From assembly GCA_903838095.1 (NCBI GenBank), contig CAILXE010000234.1, forward strand, positions 1 to 18,386: a stretch of DNA of 18,386 nt. The letters are read 5' to 3'. This document shows positions 1-8,257 of the stretch, piece by piece (positions within the stretch are counted from its first letter, which is position 1; each line of letters begins with the position of its first letter). A model generated the notes under the pieces. That model had not been told where the DNA came from. It was given only the letters and a program-made list of their open reading frames with translations, and did not search any database. The position numbers and the translations under genes were made by a program. Origin of the DNA: an uncultured Chlorobiaceae bacterium (lineage in GTDB: Bacteria; Bacteroidota; Chlorobiia; Chlorobiales; Chlorobiaceae).

Positions 1-10
1 ACGATTTCCC

Positions 11-1168
11 ATGATTGAGAAAGCTCTGAAAGGAAACCGCAGTTACTGGATCTGGATAATCTTCCTTTTCTCTGTTATTGTTCTTGGTCTCTCTGCCTAT
101 AACCAGCAGAGGTGGTTCGGGCTTACGGTCACAGGAATGGGACGGGATATCAGTTGGGGGCTCTATATTGCGCAATTCACCTTTCTTGTCGGTGTCGCGG
201 CATCGGCTGTTATGGTGGTGCTGCCTTACTATCTGCATCATCAGAAGGAATTTGCAAAGACAGTGATTATCGGCGAGTTCATGGCGGTTTCGGCCACCAT
301 GATGAGTATGCTTTTTATTATGGCTGATATGGGCAGGCCGGATCGCCTCCTGAATATCATGTTGTACCCCAGTCCCCATGCTATGGTGTTCTGGGACCTT
401 GTGGTGCTCTCCGGTTATCTTGTCATGAACCTGATCAGCAGTTGGGCGATGCTTGGGGCTGAGAGGAAGGGAGTTCAACCACCAGCGTGGGTCAAGCCTC
501 TTGTCTATCTCTCTATTCCGTGGGCGTTCAGTGTTCATACCGTGACGGCTTTTCTCTATGCGGGTATGCCGGGCCGCCACCTCTGGCTGACGGCAGTTCT
601 TGCTCCCCGTTTTCTCGCCTCGGCGTTTGCCGCAGGAACCGCCCTGCTTATTCTTGTGACCCTTGTCCTGAAACGAACAACAGGGTTTGATACCGGTAAA
701 GAGGCAAGGCAAAAACTTGCAGTGCTGGCCACCTATGCTGGAGTCGCCAACTTTTTTCTGCTCGGGACCGAGTTCTTTACCGCCTTTTACAGTAATGTGC
801 CGGTGCACCGCGAGACTCTTCAATATCTCTATTTTGGTCTTGAAGGCCACTACCAGCTTGTGCCCTTTATGTGGTTTTCCCTGATTGCAGGCTTGGCTTC
901 ACTTGGGGTTCTTCTTGTTCCTGACTTGAGAAACTCCACGAAGTGGCTTGTTGCGGCCTGTTCAGCGCTTGTGCTCTCTATCTGGATTGACAAGGGCGTC
1001 GGCTTGATTGTGGGAGGATTTGTTCCTTCGCCACTTCAGGAGATTGTGGAGTACGTTCCGACAGCAACTGAAATTTTTGTTACGCTTGGAATCTGGAGTA
1101 TCGGGATTCTTCTGCTGACGGTCTTGCTCAAGGTGGTTGTTGCGGTCAAGATGGAAAATGAGCCTTGA
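11..1168 (+). CDS. dsrP: DsrP-like NrfD-family integral membrane subunit
   Basis: A 385-residue polytopic membrane protein of the NrfD/PsrC family. In sulfur oxidisers DsrP is the quinol-interacting membrane subunit of the DsrMKJOP complex, linking cytoplasmic Dsr sulfur chemistry to the membrane quinone pool. The sequence shows about ten hydrophobic segments starting at residue 12. Family-typical stretches include [19 protein letters not shown] near residue 49 and DMGRPDRL near residue 106. The ATG at 11 lies at the window edge. The preceding bases keep another frame open that ends in TGA at 16-18, so an upstream gene (dsrO expected in this cluster) may overlap the start. A strong terminator follows at 1218-1259, and the next gene is a siroheme synthase, which matches the end of green-sulfur dsr clusters. 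Assignment as DsrP rather than another NrfD homologue rests on similarity recalled from known DsrP sequences plus this context. Confidence 0.85.
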   Translation: MIEKALKGNRSYWIWIIFLFSVIVLGLSAYNQQRWFGLTVTGMGRDISWGLYIAQFTFLVGVAASAVMVVLPYYLHHQKEFAKTVIIGEFMAVSATMMSMLFIMADMGRPDRLLNIMLYPSPHAMVFWDLVVLSGYLVMNLISSWAMLGAERKGVQPPAWVKPLVYLSIPWAFSVHTVTAFLYAGMPGRHLWLTAVLAPRFLASAFAAGTALLILVTLVLKRTTGFDTGKEARQKLAVLATYAGVANFFLLGTEFFTAFYSNVPVHRETLQYLYFGLEGHYQLVPFMWFSLIAGLASLGVLLVPDLRNSTKWLVAACSALVLSIWIDKGVGLIVGGFVPSPLQEIVEYVPTATEIFVTLGIWSIGILLLTVLLKVVVAVKMENEP

Positions 1169-1217
1169 CTTGTCCAGTATATTTTTTCCTGTTTTTCTGT
1201 GTTACCTTCTACAAAAG

Positions 1218-1259
1218 GGCTCCCTGCTTTTCAGGATGTGCAGGGGGCCAGTTTTTTTT
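1218..1259 (+). terminator. Rho-independent terminator after dsrP
   Basis: GGCTCCCTGC (1218-1227) pairs with GCAGGGGGCC (1240-1249) over ten positions with one T-G wobble, closing a 12-base loop. A run of eight T residues follows at 1252-1259. It would end transcription from the dsr operon and separate it from the siroheme synthase gene. Confidence 0.85.
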
Positions 1260-1313
1260 AGATAAATTTTTCTCGCTTTTTAAAGCGTCAAGAGATTATA
1301 CAACGATTGCATC

Positions 1314-2768
1314 ATGAAGAGCTTTCTGCCTCTGAATGTCAGAATAGATAACAAAAAAATTCTCTTTATCGGGGGGGGCAAGATTGCGCTTCACAAAATC
1401 AAAACGGTTGCGCAGTACACCCGTAATATCTCCATTGTATCGCCTGAGATTCAGGATGAATTACATCAGATGGGTTTTACCGAGATCATTAAAGAGTATG
1501 AAACGTCGGATCTTGAGGGATTTTTTCTGGTATACGCCTGTACCAATAATATCGAGGTGAATCGGCGCATAAAAAATGATGCGGCCGAATATGGTATTAT
1601 GGTCAATGTGGTTGATAACCGTGAGCTGTCTGACTTTATTTCACCGGCCGTCATCAAGCTGGATAAGATGACTCTTGCTGTGTCATCAAACGGTGAAAAT
1701 GTCAAAAAGTCAGTGGAATGGCGAAACAAACTGAAAGCACTTGTGCAGCGAGGTTATTTCTTTACACGGCGTTCTGAACCGGAGAAAAAAGGATTTGTCT
1801 CTATCATCGGTGCCGGCCCCGGTGATCCGGAATTACTGACCATAAAGGCGGAACGGGTGCTTCTCGAAGCCGATGTGATTCTTTATGATGATCTGGTGAG
1901 CAGCGAGCTTGTTGACCGGTTTGATGCCCGGAAAATTTACACCGGCAAAAGAAAAGACCATCATCATTATGAGCAGGAGGCGATCAATGAAGAGATCATT
2001 CGTCACGCCCTGCAGGGGAAAAAAGTTGCAAGGCTGAAAGGTGGAGATCCCTTTATTTTTGGCCGAGGAGGAGAAGAGATTGAAGCGTTGCGGCAACATG
2101 GTATCAGGTATGAAATTATACCAGGCATTACAGCGGCCCATGGCGCGAGTGCCTATACTGAAATCCCTTTGACCATGCGAAAAATCTCCTCGTCGGTCGC
2201 CTTTTGTACTGGTCATCCAGTCAACAAAATCCAGGTGCCTGATGCCGATACCCTTGTCTATTACATGGTTGCATCAGCCGTTCATGATGTGCTTGATGCT
2301 GTCGCCAAAAAAGGGAGGGATGAGAAGACTATGGTTGCTCTTGTTCAGAATGCAACACGCTATAATCAGAAAATTATTACCGGCACGCTTGGTGAATTAA
2401 GAAAGAGTGACAAGGGGGTTTCTTCACCGGCATTGCTTATTCTCGGTGAGAATATCAACCAGTTTATCAGTGATAACTGGTACTCAAAAAAGAAAAAGGT
2501 GCTGATTCTTGGAGAGGATTCGGTGAACTATGCTCCTGATGAATATATCAAGGTGTATTATCCATGCAGCCAGAGCGAAGAGACTGACCATCATACTCTT
2601 GAGCAGTCCGGAGCTGTAGACCTCGATTTTATTGATGAGATATACGTTTCGTCAGTGGCCAGTCTCAGAAATTTCAGAACTCGCTATAACAGAATTCCCT
2701 CAAACATCACAGTTAAGGCGGTAGATCAGCAGACCCATCAGGAGTACACGAAGCTTTTCAGTGCCTGA
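1314..2768 (+). CDS. cysG: Fused siroheme synthase (CysG-like, DsrVW-type) with C-terminal extension
   Basis: A 484-residue protein that would make siroheme, the cofactor of dissimilatory sulfite reductase DsrAB, from uroporphyrinogen III. Residues 1 to about 145 form the precorrin-2 dehydrogenase/ferrochelatase part, with an NAD-binding GGGK at 20-23 and Asp101 in NVVD, where CysG has its catalytic aspartate. Residues 161-392 form the uroporphyrinogen-III C-methyltransferase part, with [11 protein letters not shown] at 166-176, [15 protein letters not shown] at 241-255 and PGITAA at 270-275. The helical dimerisation region between these domains in E. coli CysG is nearly absent. Residues about 393-484 extend beyond the normal end and look weakly like part of uroporphyrinogen-III synthase (HemD). 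The ATG at 1314 gives a normal domain start, without a clear ribosome site. The gene lies after the dsrP terminator, so it needs its own promoter or readthrough. In green sulfur bacteria this activity is named DsrV/DsrW. Confidence 0.9.
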   Translation: MKSFLPLNVRIDNKKILFIGGGKIALHKIKTVAQYTRNISIVSPEIQDELHQMGFTEIIKEYETSDLEGFFLVYACTNNIEVNRRIKNDAAEYGIMVNVVDNRELSDFISPAVIKLDKMTLAVSSNGENVKKSVEWRNKLKALVQRGYFFTRRSEPEKKGFVSIIGAGPGDPELLTIKAERVLLEADVILYDDLVSSELVDRFDARKIYTGKRKDHHHYEQEAINEEIIRHALQGKKVARLKGGDPFIFGRGGEEIEALRQHGIRYEIIPGITAAHGASAYTEIPLTMRKISSSVAFCTGHPVNKIQVPDADTLVYYMVASAVHDVLDAVAKKGRDEKTMVALVQNATRYNQKIITGTLGELRKSDKGVSSPALLILGENINQFISDNWYSKKKKVLILGEDSVNYAPDEYIKVYYPCSQSEETDHHTLEQSGAVDLDFIDEIYVSSVASLRNFRTRYNRIPSNITVKAVDQQTHQEYTKLFSA

Positions 2769-2863
2769 ATCATTTGAACGCTATAAAGAAACCCTGTTTC
2801 CTTACGAACTTGCTTGAGCTGTCGCTGATGTGTTTTGTGCCGTCACTTCAGGCCGTAATCTCA

Positions 2864-2908
2864 GGAGAAGCACTGCATGTGCCAAAAACATGATGCAGCA
2901 CATTCTCC
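2864..2908. repeat. Imperfect hairpin between convergent genes
   Basis: GGAGAA (2864-2869) pairs with TTCTCC (2903-2908), and inside it CTGCAT pairs with ATGCAG. There is no T-run on either side, so it is not a standard intrinsic terminator. It lies between the convergent cysG and OsmC-like genes and may act as a bidirectional mRNA end or stabiliser. Confidence 0.4.
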
Positions 2909-2969
2909 AGATGACTTGAAGAAGCTTTTGATGTCAGTTACAGAGACCGACGTATCCATTGAGCAGTGA
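2877..2969 (+). CDS. Possible small ORF, 30 codons
   Basis: An ATG at 2877 opens 30 codons ending in TGA at 2967-2969, with a GGAGAA ribosome-site-like stretch about nine bases upstream. The product would begin MCQKHD and end in a hydrophilic tail (TDVSIEQ). Its 3' end overlaps the end of the OsmC-like gene on the other strand, and its ribosome site lies within the hairpin at 2864-2908. Composition is protein-like, but I recognise no family. It may be chance or the remnant of a longer gene. Confidence 0.2.
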   Translation: MCQKHDAAHSPDDLKKLLMSVTETDVSIEQ

Positions 2970-3414
2970 TATTGGTACCGCTTCGGAAAAAGAGTTGGTA
3001 AATAGGAGATCTTCGTGTTGTTTCCGAGTGAAGCTTTTCAAAGAGATCATCTGACATATTTGTCTCAACGATTGCTTTAATAATGACATCCTGGATGTTA
3101 GGATTTCCCTCTTGAGCGCCTCCGATAAACACGGCAGTATCAAGACTGGCTTCAATATCAAATTCCAGACCTCGAAGTTCTGCGCCAAAATCTTTTGCAA
3201 CAATCTGCGCGGTTACTTGTAAGCTTGATATCAGCGCACTTAATACATAGGAAATTGGACTGGGAGCTGTTCCTTTGCCGCCAGCTTCTGACGAAGCGTC
3301 AACCTTAATCATGTGCGGAGACCCCTCCCTGAATATTGTTTGTGATTTTCCTATTCCGTCTGAATTAAGTTTAAACGTGACTATTGTAGAGGGAGTTGTT
3401 AACTCGTTTATCAT
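2938..3414 (-). CDS. OsmC/Ohr-fold protein lacking catalytic cysteines
   Basis: A 158-residue protein with the OsmC/Ohr layout: an N-terminal beta segment (TIVTFKLNSDGIG), the APSPISYVLSALIS helix near residues 50-63, an amphipathic mid region, and a C-terminal stretch HSETTRRSPIYQ near 129-140. In active OsmC/Ohr hydroperoxide reductases a Cys sits in the central helix (ALxxC) and a second in a CPV motif. Here these positions read ALISS and SPI, and the chain from this start has no Cys at all. Thiol peroxidase activity is therefore unlikely, and the role may be structural or binding. I chose ATG 3414 because it begins at the family's usual N terminus. A GTG at 3483 would add 23 residues of low-quality sequence. 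Neither start has a good ribosome site. The gene converges on cysG. Confidence 0.75.
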   Translation of the reverse strand: MINELTTPSTIVTFKLNSDGIGKSQTIFREGSPHMIKVDASSEAGGKGTAPSPISYVLSALISSLQVTAQIVAKDFGAELRGLEFDIEASLDTAVFIGGAQEGNPNIQDVIIKAIVETNMSDDLFEKLHSETTRRSPIYQLFFRSGTNITAQWIRRSL

Positions 3415-4077
3415 TATTGGGTCAAATGTATATTGTTTGTTTTGACGTGCAGTGTGGCGCAGTTCTTGTGAATGACACGACACCCGGTTCCGTTTTACAT
3501 TTCATCTATCATGTATTGCAAGAGTCACAGTCAGATCAAATGTACTCTGAAAATTTAACTGCCTGTTTTTGCTGAAAGAGCATAGTAATAATATTGGATC
3601 TTTGAAAGAAAAAGATGTTACAAAAGTGTTAAAAAGACAATATAAGATGATCTGACATTCGAAAACCCACGTTGCAAAAACATTGAAATCATAACCTGTT
3701 TGCTTGAGGTTTTAGTCCCCAGAGAGCATCAGCGCTTTTTATGAAGCGTAAAATATTGAATTCCCCCCAAAAAATACTATAAATATACCTCGAATATGGT
3801 ATGCGTTGGCTGGGTTTTCACTCGCGTTGACGAGTGTTGAAAAGAGAAGCAAGGTGTTTGGGATATCTCCGGAAAACTCTCTATTATGTGCAGCTCTTCA
3901 CTGCACTTCGCTTTGCTTCAGAGCTTCTTTGATCTTTGGGCTGGCTAAATACTTGTCCCCCGTGTCTAAAGAGGAAGTTTTTCCGGTTGGTAAAAGTGAT
4001 AATGGAAATTTTTGTACTTTTAATTCTGGAAATTTTGCAAGCCAAACCAATGAGTCCTTTTTTCCATGACCAACATC
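3415..4077. other. Gene-poor stretch upstream of DUF1566 genes
   Basis: About 660 bases without a convincing gene. Short open frames exist on both strands around 3806-4089, but none has a ribosome site, a recognisable motif or a family resemblance. AT-rich segments near 3600-3660 and 3770-3790 (ACTATAAATATACC) could hold promoters. A short hairpin CACTCG/CGAGTG sits at 3819-3836. The minus-strand frame 3898-4089 has a plausible amino-acid composition and could be a decayed gene, but I cannot name it. Confidence 0.4.
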
Positions 4078-4560
4078 ATGAAACTTCATGCAAAAGCGTC
4101 ATGGTTAAGCCTATTGGCACCGTTGTTGCTTACAGGTCTGGCTTTGATTGTCCTTCCCGCACTCTCCTCTGCGGTCACCATCGGTGAGGAGAGTGGGGGT
4201 GGCGTTGTGTTTTATGTTGATGCTTCGAAAAAGCATGGTCTTATTGCCTCAAGATCGGATATGGAGGGTCGCTCTTCAGGTTGTCCCAAAGGTTTTTTTA
4301 CCTGGATCGATGCTCAAGCGGCTTGCCGCAATTATGTAAGCTGCGATTATCAAGACTGGTTTATGCCAAACAAGGAGCAGTTGAATCTGCTCTATCGCCA
4401 CAAAAGTGCTCTTGAACAGTTTCCGTTTTCTTACACCTACTACTGGAGCTCGTCAGAGGATAGTGCCGGGAACGTGTGGGTACAGAGTTTCGGCACAGGC
4501 GTTCAGGGCCGCAACTTTAAGATAAACAGTAATCGAGTAAGAGCTGTACGGGCGTTTTAA
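4078..4560 (+). CDS. Exported DUF1566 (Lcl_C-like) protein, copy 1
   Basis: A 160-residue protein with an N-terminal signal peptide (hydrophobic core about residues 10-28, likely cleavage after ALSSA), so it is exported. The mature part shows the DUF1566/Lcl C-terminal pattern: GGGVVFYVDASKKHGLIA, DW(F/L)(M/L)PNKEQL, YYWSSSE, a W/QxFxTG segment and the terminal RVRAVR. The family has a carbohydrate-binding-like fold and occurs in surface and adhesion proteins; its molecular function is largely undefined. I chose ATG 4078 rather than 4066 because it aligns with the start of the paralogue at 4735 (both begin MK). Neither start has a strong ribosome site. The protein has three Cys in the mature part where the paralogue has one, which may allow an extra disulfide. 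Confidence 0.75.
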   Translation: MKLHAKASWLSLLAPLLLTGLALIVLPALSSAVTIGEESGGGVVFYVDASKKHGLIASRSDMEGRSSGCPKGFFTWIDAQAACRNYVSCDYQDWFMPNKEQLNLLYRHKSALEQFPFSYTYYWSSSEDSAGNVWVQSFGTGVQGRNFKINSNRVRAVRAF

Positions 4561-4734
4561 TCTGCAAGCGAAAACCTTTGTTCGTGCAGTTTGAGGCTCA
4601 AAAAATGGCACTCGTGGATTAAAAAAATATTTTATCTTTTGTGCTCTCACTTTTTTGCCTGTATTGTACGTTTGCGCTTCTTCATCGTTGTTCATTTCCA
4701 AAAAATCAACATTAATACTTAACGGATAAACATT

Positions 4735-5214
4735 ATGAAATGTCTTTCAAAAACACATGTTGCCCGGCTATGGATTATTTTTCTGCTTACTGGCCTGAGT
4801 ATGTTTGCCACATCTGCGCTCTCTTCTGCGGCGGTTCTCAAGATTGGTGACAGCTACGGCGGCGGGGTTGTCTTGTATGTTGATGCGACCGGTCAGCATG
4901 GCCTTATTGCAGCGAAAGCAGATATGATTGATCGATCTTCCGGAAAAGATATGGGGTATTTTACCTGGTACAGCGCAAAAAATGCTGTCAATGCTTTTGA
5001 AGCAGGTTATTGCGACTGGTTGTTACCAAACAAGGAGCAGTTGAAGCAACTCTACATCAATCGCACTCTTATTGGTGGTTTAGAGAATACTTATTACTGG
5101 AGTTCTTCGGAGAGTGGACTGAGTCAGGCATGGGCCCAGGATTTTAGCACCGGAGAGCAACTCGATGGTAACAAGACCAACACTGCTCGTGTTAGGGCTG
5201 TGAGATTTTTTTAA
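4735..5214 (+). CDS. Exported DUF1566 (Lcl_C-like) protein, copy 2
   Basis: A 159-residue tandem paralogue of the gene at 4078. It begins with a signal peptide (hydrophobic residues about 12-31, end of signal near ALSSA). The mature part keeps GDSYGGGVVLYVDA, DWLLPNKEQLKQLY, YYWSSSE, AWAQDFSTGEQ and a final RVRAVRFF. The paralogues share all landmark motifs but differ widely between them, so the duplication is not recent. The 174-base gap between them is AT-rich, with no clear terminator, and they could be transcribed together or separately. Function is unknown; an extracytoplasmic binding role is inferred from the family. Confidence 0.75.
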   Translation: MKCLSKTHVARLWIIFLLTGLSMFATSALSSAAVLKIGDSYGGGVVLYVDATGQHGLIAAKADMIDRSSGKDMGYFTWYSAKNAVNAFEAGYCDWLLPNKEQLKQLYINRTLIGGLENTYYWSSSESGLSQAWAQDFSTGEQLDGNKTNTARVRAVRFF

Positions 5215-5254
5215 CACAATTGCTTAACTGATTCGCAAAGCGACATCGAGAGAT

Positions 5255-5297
5255 GAACGCATTGAGCGGAAGGGCAGGTAACCATTACAATGCGTTC
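5255..5297. repeat. Perfect 10-bp inverted repeat between convergent genes
   Basis: GAACGCATTG (5255-5264) is the exact reverse complement of CAATGCGTTC (5288-5297), with a 23-base loop. It sits between the convergent DUF1566 copy 2 and recN. No T-run follows on either strand, so it may be a bidirectional factor-assisted terminator or a dispersed palindromic element. Confidence 0.5.
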
Positions 5298-5318
5298 GGT
5301 TGACCGGATCATGCGAAC

Positions 5319-7037
5319 TCAGCCTTGTCTCTCTATCGACTTTGCTGCGTTCACCAGCTCCCCCGCCAGAGTAAGCGAAGAGGCTGAAATCTGCTGACCG
5401 CTGATCAGACTGGCAATGGCATGAAGGCGGCTTTCATCATCAAGTGGGGCGACTTCTGTGACAGTTCTGTCGAGCTTGACGGATTTTTTGACGCAAAGGT
5501 GCAAGTCGCCCATGGCGGCTATTTGTGGCAGGTGGGTAATGGCGATGATCTGGTGCAGGCGAGAGAGTTTTCTCAGGCTTATACCGACGGACTCAGCGAT
5601 CCTGCCACTGATACCGGTATCGATTTCGTCAAAGATAAGAATCGGTAGTCTGGCTGATTCAGCCAGAGCGCTTTTCATGGCCAGCATGACTCTCGAAATT
5701 TCTCCCCCTGATGCAACCTTGATGAGCGGTCTTGGTTTTTCACCGGGGTTGGTTGAGATCAGGAACTCAATTCTGTCGTAACCCGATGGAAACGCAGTAA
5801 ATACTTTATCGCCTATGCTAATTTCACCATCCTGATGTTTCTCATGCGTTATACTGACGATGAACGTGGAGTGAGGTATGCCAAGTTCGGCCAATTGTTT
5901 CTGGATGACTTGTTCGAGATGGAGAGCTGCTTCCTGACGCTTGTTGCTCAATACTTCAGCATAACGGGAGAGTTCCGATTTTTGGCGTGAGATCTCTTGT
6001 ATAATGCGGCTCATCTCCTCTTCAAGGTTTTCTTCAAGCGCGCTTTTTTCTTGAAGCTCTTTTTCAAGGTCGATCAGTTCGTTATAGGTGCGACCATACT
6101 TTTTGCACAAGCGCTGGATCAGGAGTTGACGTTCACGCAAGGAGTCAAGTCGTGCGGGATTGAAATCGATGTTGGACGCATAGCTTCTTGAAAAGCGTGC
6201 GAGTTCATCGACAATGCTTTTTGCTGTCCGTGTCTCCTCAATGTGTACGTCGAAACGCTTGTCAATAGAGGCAAGTTTTTCCAGTGTGTGCAATGCTGAA
6301 GTGACTGAGCTGTAGACAGAATGTTCGCTGTCGTAAAGGAGTTCGTTCAATACGCTGCTGAGCGTGAAAAGGGTTTCGGCATTTTCAAGAAGAGAAATTT
6401 CGGTTTCAATGGTTTCACTTTCTCCGCTTTTCAGCTCTGCACCGTTAAGCTCTTTTAACTGAAAATCAATAATCTCTTTTTTTTCACGGATAGTCGCGGC
6501 CTCTTTTTTCAAAACGGCAAGTTGCTGCTGGAGTCCCTGAAGCACTGATCGAGTGCTTTTGTAGATGCTTGCTTCGCTTGCTGTCAAGGCGAAATCGTCC
6601 AGCAGGGATTCGTGTGTGTCTGCGTGGAGCAGCAACTGGTGTTCATGCTGGCCGTGCAGGTCGATCAACGCTTCGCCGGCCTGCTTCAGCAGGGAGGCGG
6701 TGCATGGAGTGTCATTGATGAAACAACGTGACTGACCGCTTGATGAAAGTTCTCTGCGGAGAATAAGTTCAGGCCCTGCGTCAATGTTTGATGCTTCAAG
6801 CAGGCTTCCTATCTTTTCTGAACGCACATCTTTAAAGACAGCCTCAATGACCGCTTTTGTTGTGCCGGAGCGCACCAGATCACTGCTGGCCCGATCACCA
6901 AGCACAAGGTTAAGCGCTCCGACAAGAATAGACTTACCCGCGCCAGTCTCTCCGGTTATTATGGTTAAACCAGGGTTGAAGTTAACCGTCAACTCCTGAA
7001 TCAGCGCAAAATTTTTAATGTAAAGACTGCAAAGCAT
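5319..7037 (-). CDS. recN: DNA repair protein RecN
   Basis: A 572-residue SMC-like ATPase of double-strand-break repair. It begins with the family signature MLCSLYIKNFALIQ and a Walker A motif GETGAGKS at residues 29-36. A long coiled-coil centre (about 150-390) follows, with QLKELN near its start. The C-terminal half holds the ABC signature SGGEISRVMLAMKSAL and Walker B ILIFDEIDTGISG, then ITHLPQIAAMGD. Length is normal for the family. I chose ATG 7037 because it gives the conserved N terminus; a GTG at 7052 adds five residues. It lies 18 bases after the tatA stop, so it is very likely cotranscribed with tatA. Confidence 0.95.
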   Translation of the reverse strand: MLCSLYIKNFALIQELTVNFNPGLTIITGETGAGKSILVGALNLVLGDRASSDLVRSGTTKAVIEAVFKDVRSEKIGSLLEASNIDAGPELILRRELSSSGQSRCFINDTPCTASLLKQAGEALIDLHGQHEHQLLLHADTHESLLDDFALTASEASIYKSTRSVLQGLQQQLAVLKKEAATIREKKEIIDFQLKELNGAELKSGESETIETEISLLENAETLFTLSSVLNELLYDSEHSVYSSVTSALHTLEKLASIDKRFDVHIEETRTAKSIVDELARFSRSYASNIDFNPARLDSLRERQLLIQRLCKKYGRTYNELIDLEKELQEKSALEENLEEEMSRIIQEISRQKSELSRYAEVLSNKRQEAALHLEQVIQKQLAELGIPHSTFIVSITHEKHQDGEISIGDKVFTAFPSGYDRIEFLISTNPGEKPRPLIKVASGGEISRVMLAMKSALAESARLPILIFDEIDTGISGRIAESVGISLRKLSRLHQIIAITHLPQIAAMGDLHLCVKKSVKLDRTVTEVAPLDDESRLHAIASLISGQQISASSLTLAGELVNAAKSIERQG

Positions 7038-7055
7038 GGACGGGGATTGCACACG

Positions 7056-7265
7056 TTACGCTTTGGCCGAAGATGATGATTGTTCCTTTTTTGGCGCTTC
7101 ATCGGCAGCCTTTGTAAACTCTTCTTCTATTTCAGTCTGGGCCTTTTTAAACTCTTTCATGCCTTTACCCAAACCTCTTGCAAGCTCTGGAAGCTTTTTC
7201 GCGCCGAACAGCAGCAAAATGATCAGCAGAATAAGAATAAGTTCCTGTCCACCTAATCCGAACAT
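7056..7265 (-). CDS. tatA: Sec-independent translocase protein TatA/E
   Basis: A 69-residue protein with the TatA layout: a short periplasmic N terminus (MFGLGGQE), one transmembrane helix at about residues 7-20, the hinge [16 protein letters not shown], an amphipathic helix ([14 protein letters not shown]) and a charged flexible tail. TatA oligomers form the pore that exports folded proteins carrying twin-arginine signals. A strong ribosome site GGAGG lies eight bases before the ATG. It lies between psd and recN on the same strand. No tatB or tatC is visible here. Confidence 0.92.
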   Translation of the reverse strand: MFGLGGQELILILLIILLLFGAKKLPELARGLGKGMKEFKKAQTEIEEEFTKAADEAPKKEQSSSSAKA

Positions 7266-7305
7266 TGGTATTCCTCCGATTATTTATTGTGATGATCTCC
7301 TGCTG

Positions 7306-7336
7306 ATTATATAAGCAATATGCCTTCCTGAAACAA
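7306..7336 (-). promoter_or_regulatory. Candidate promoter for tatA-recN
   Basis: On the minus strand TTGTTT (7331-7336) precedes TATATA (7308-7313) by 17 bases and overlaps TATAAT (7306-7311, 19 bases). It sits in the 96-base gap between psd and tatA, so tatA-recN may be transcribed independently of psd. Spacing and match are fair only. Confidence 0.35.
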
Positions 7337-7361
7337 CTCTTTTTACTTGGGCGGCCTTCTG

Positions 7362-8003
7362 TCAATATCGAGCGAGAATGGTTTCGCCCGCACGGGTTCG
7401 TTGGCCCGGCTGAACGACCACAGTTGCCGATGAAGGAAGAATCACGTCAACTCGTGAGCCGAATTTGATCATTCCAAACCGTTTGCCGATTTTTACTATT
7501 GTTCCGTTTTGCAGAGTGCAGACAATTCTTCTGGCCAGAAAACCGGAAATCTGGCTGAAGCGAACTTCAAGTGTACCGTTGTCAATACCGATCTCCATTC
7601 TTTCGTTGTTCTCCATGCTCTTATTGTCGAATGCCATCATGAATTGACCGGGACAGTAGCGGAGATGAGTCACTTTTCCGCTGAGTGGCACACGGTTGAC
7701 ATGAACATTAAAGGGTGACATAAAGATGCTGATCAGCGTTGAAGAGTTTGCTCCAGCACTCTGGCCATAAGGTTGAACAAGAATGATTTTGCCATCTGCC
7801 GGAGCCACAATAATCTTTTGCTCCTCAGGGGTTGTTCGGTCTGGATCTCTGAAAAAATACAGGGCGAAAAGGAGTAAGGCAGCAACAGTCAGCATGATCG
7901 CTATCTGGGCAGGAGAAGGAAAAAGAAGAGCAGCAGCACTGAGCATCAGACAGATAAGAGAAACTTTTATCATGGTGCTTGAGCCGTAGGATGTCAACTT
8001 CAT
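7362..8003 (-). CDS. psd: Phosphatidylserine decarboxylase, short type
   Basis: A 213-residue pyruvoyl enzyme that converts phosphatidylserine to phosphatidylethanolamine. It has two N-terminal membrane helices (about 13-28 and 32-50), then FFRDPDR at 50-56, VAPADGKI at 66-73, SPFNVHVNRVPLSG at 96-109 and the self-cleavage site KFGSRVDV at 180-187. Ser183 would become the pyruvoyl group, splitting the chain into beta and alpha subunits. The length fits the short Psd-A/archaetidylserine-decarboxylase-like branch and not the longer E. coli type. A ribosome site AGGAAG lies eight bases before ATG 8003. No phosphatidylserine synthase gene lies in the window; tatA and recN follow on the same strand. 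Confidence 0.93.
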   Translation of the reverse strand: MKLTSYGSSTMIKVSLICLMLSAAALLFPSPAQIAIMLTVAALLLFALYFFRDPDRTTPEEQKIIVAPADGKIILVQPYGQSAGANSSTLISIFMSPFNVHVNRVPLSGKVTHLRYCPGQFMMAFDNKSMENNERMEIGIDNGTLEVRFSQISGFLARRIVCTLQNGTIVKIGKRFGMIKFGSRVDVILPSSATVVVQPGQRTRAGETILARY

Positions 8004-8154
8004 TTTACACTTCCTGTGTTATTGGCGCTTCTGTTTATTGCTTCAGCGAGATTCAAAGCTCATAGCCGGGTTTTGATGAAAATCCTTCAGGCCCTGAGTA
8101 CTATGCTGCTGGCATGATGAGAGCAAGCGATGAATGATAATAAATTAAGGCGCC

Positions 8155-8183
8155 TTTATGTTGTGATAAATTACCCTTATAAT
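8155..8183 (+). promoter_or_regulatory. Candidate promoter for tilS
   Basis: TATAAT (8178-8183) is a perfect -10 match, with TTTATG (8155-8160) 17 bases upstream as a weak -35. It lies in the 254-base divergent gap between psd and tilS and would give a leader of about 65 bases. Confidence 0.45.
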
Positions 8184-8257
8184 AGTTATTTATCTTCTTC
8201 GTCGCATAAACAGAAGCTGTTTTTTCTGCTTTTTCATTTTTACACCGTGTAGCTCTG

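Noticed and set aside
3806..4069. 87-codon plus-strand frame upstream of the first DUF1566 gene
   Set aside because: No signal, motif or ribosome site; the Cys- and Phe-rich composition looks like translated non-coding DNA.
3898..4089. 63-codon minus-strand frame with protein-like composition
   Set aside because: No ribosome site, no family resemblance, and it overlaps the start of the DUF1566 gene on the other strand. It may be a relic but cannot be supported.
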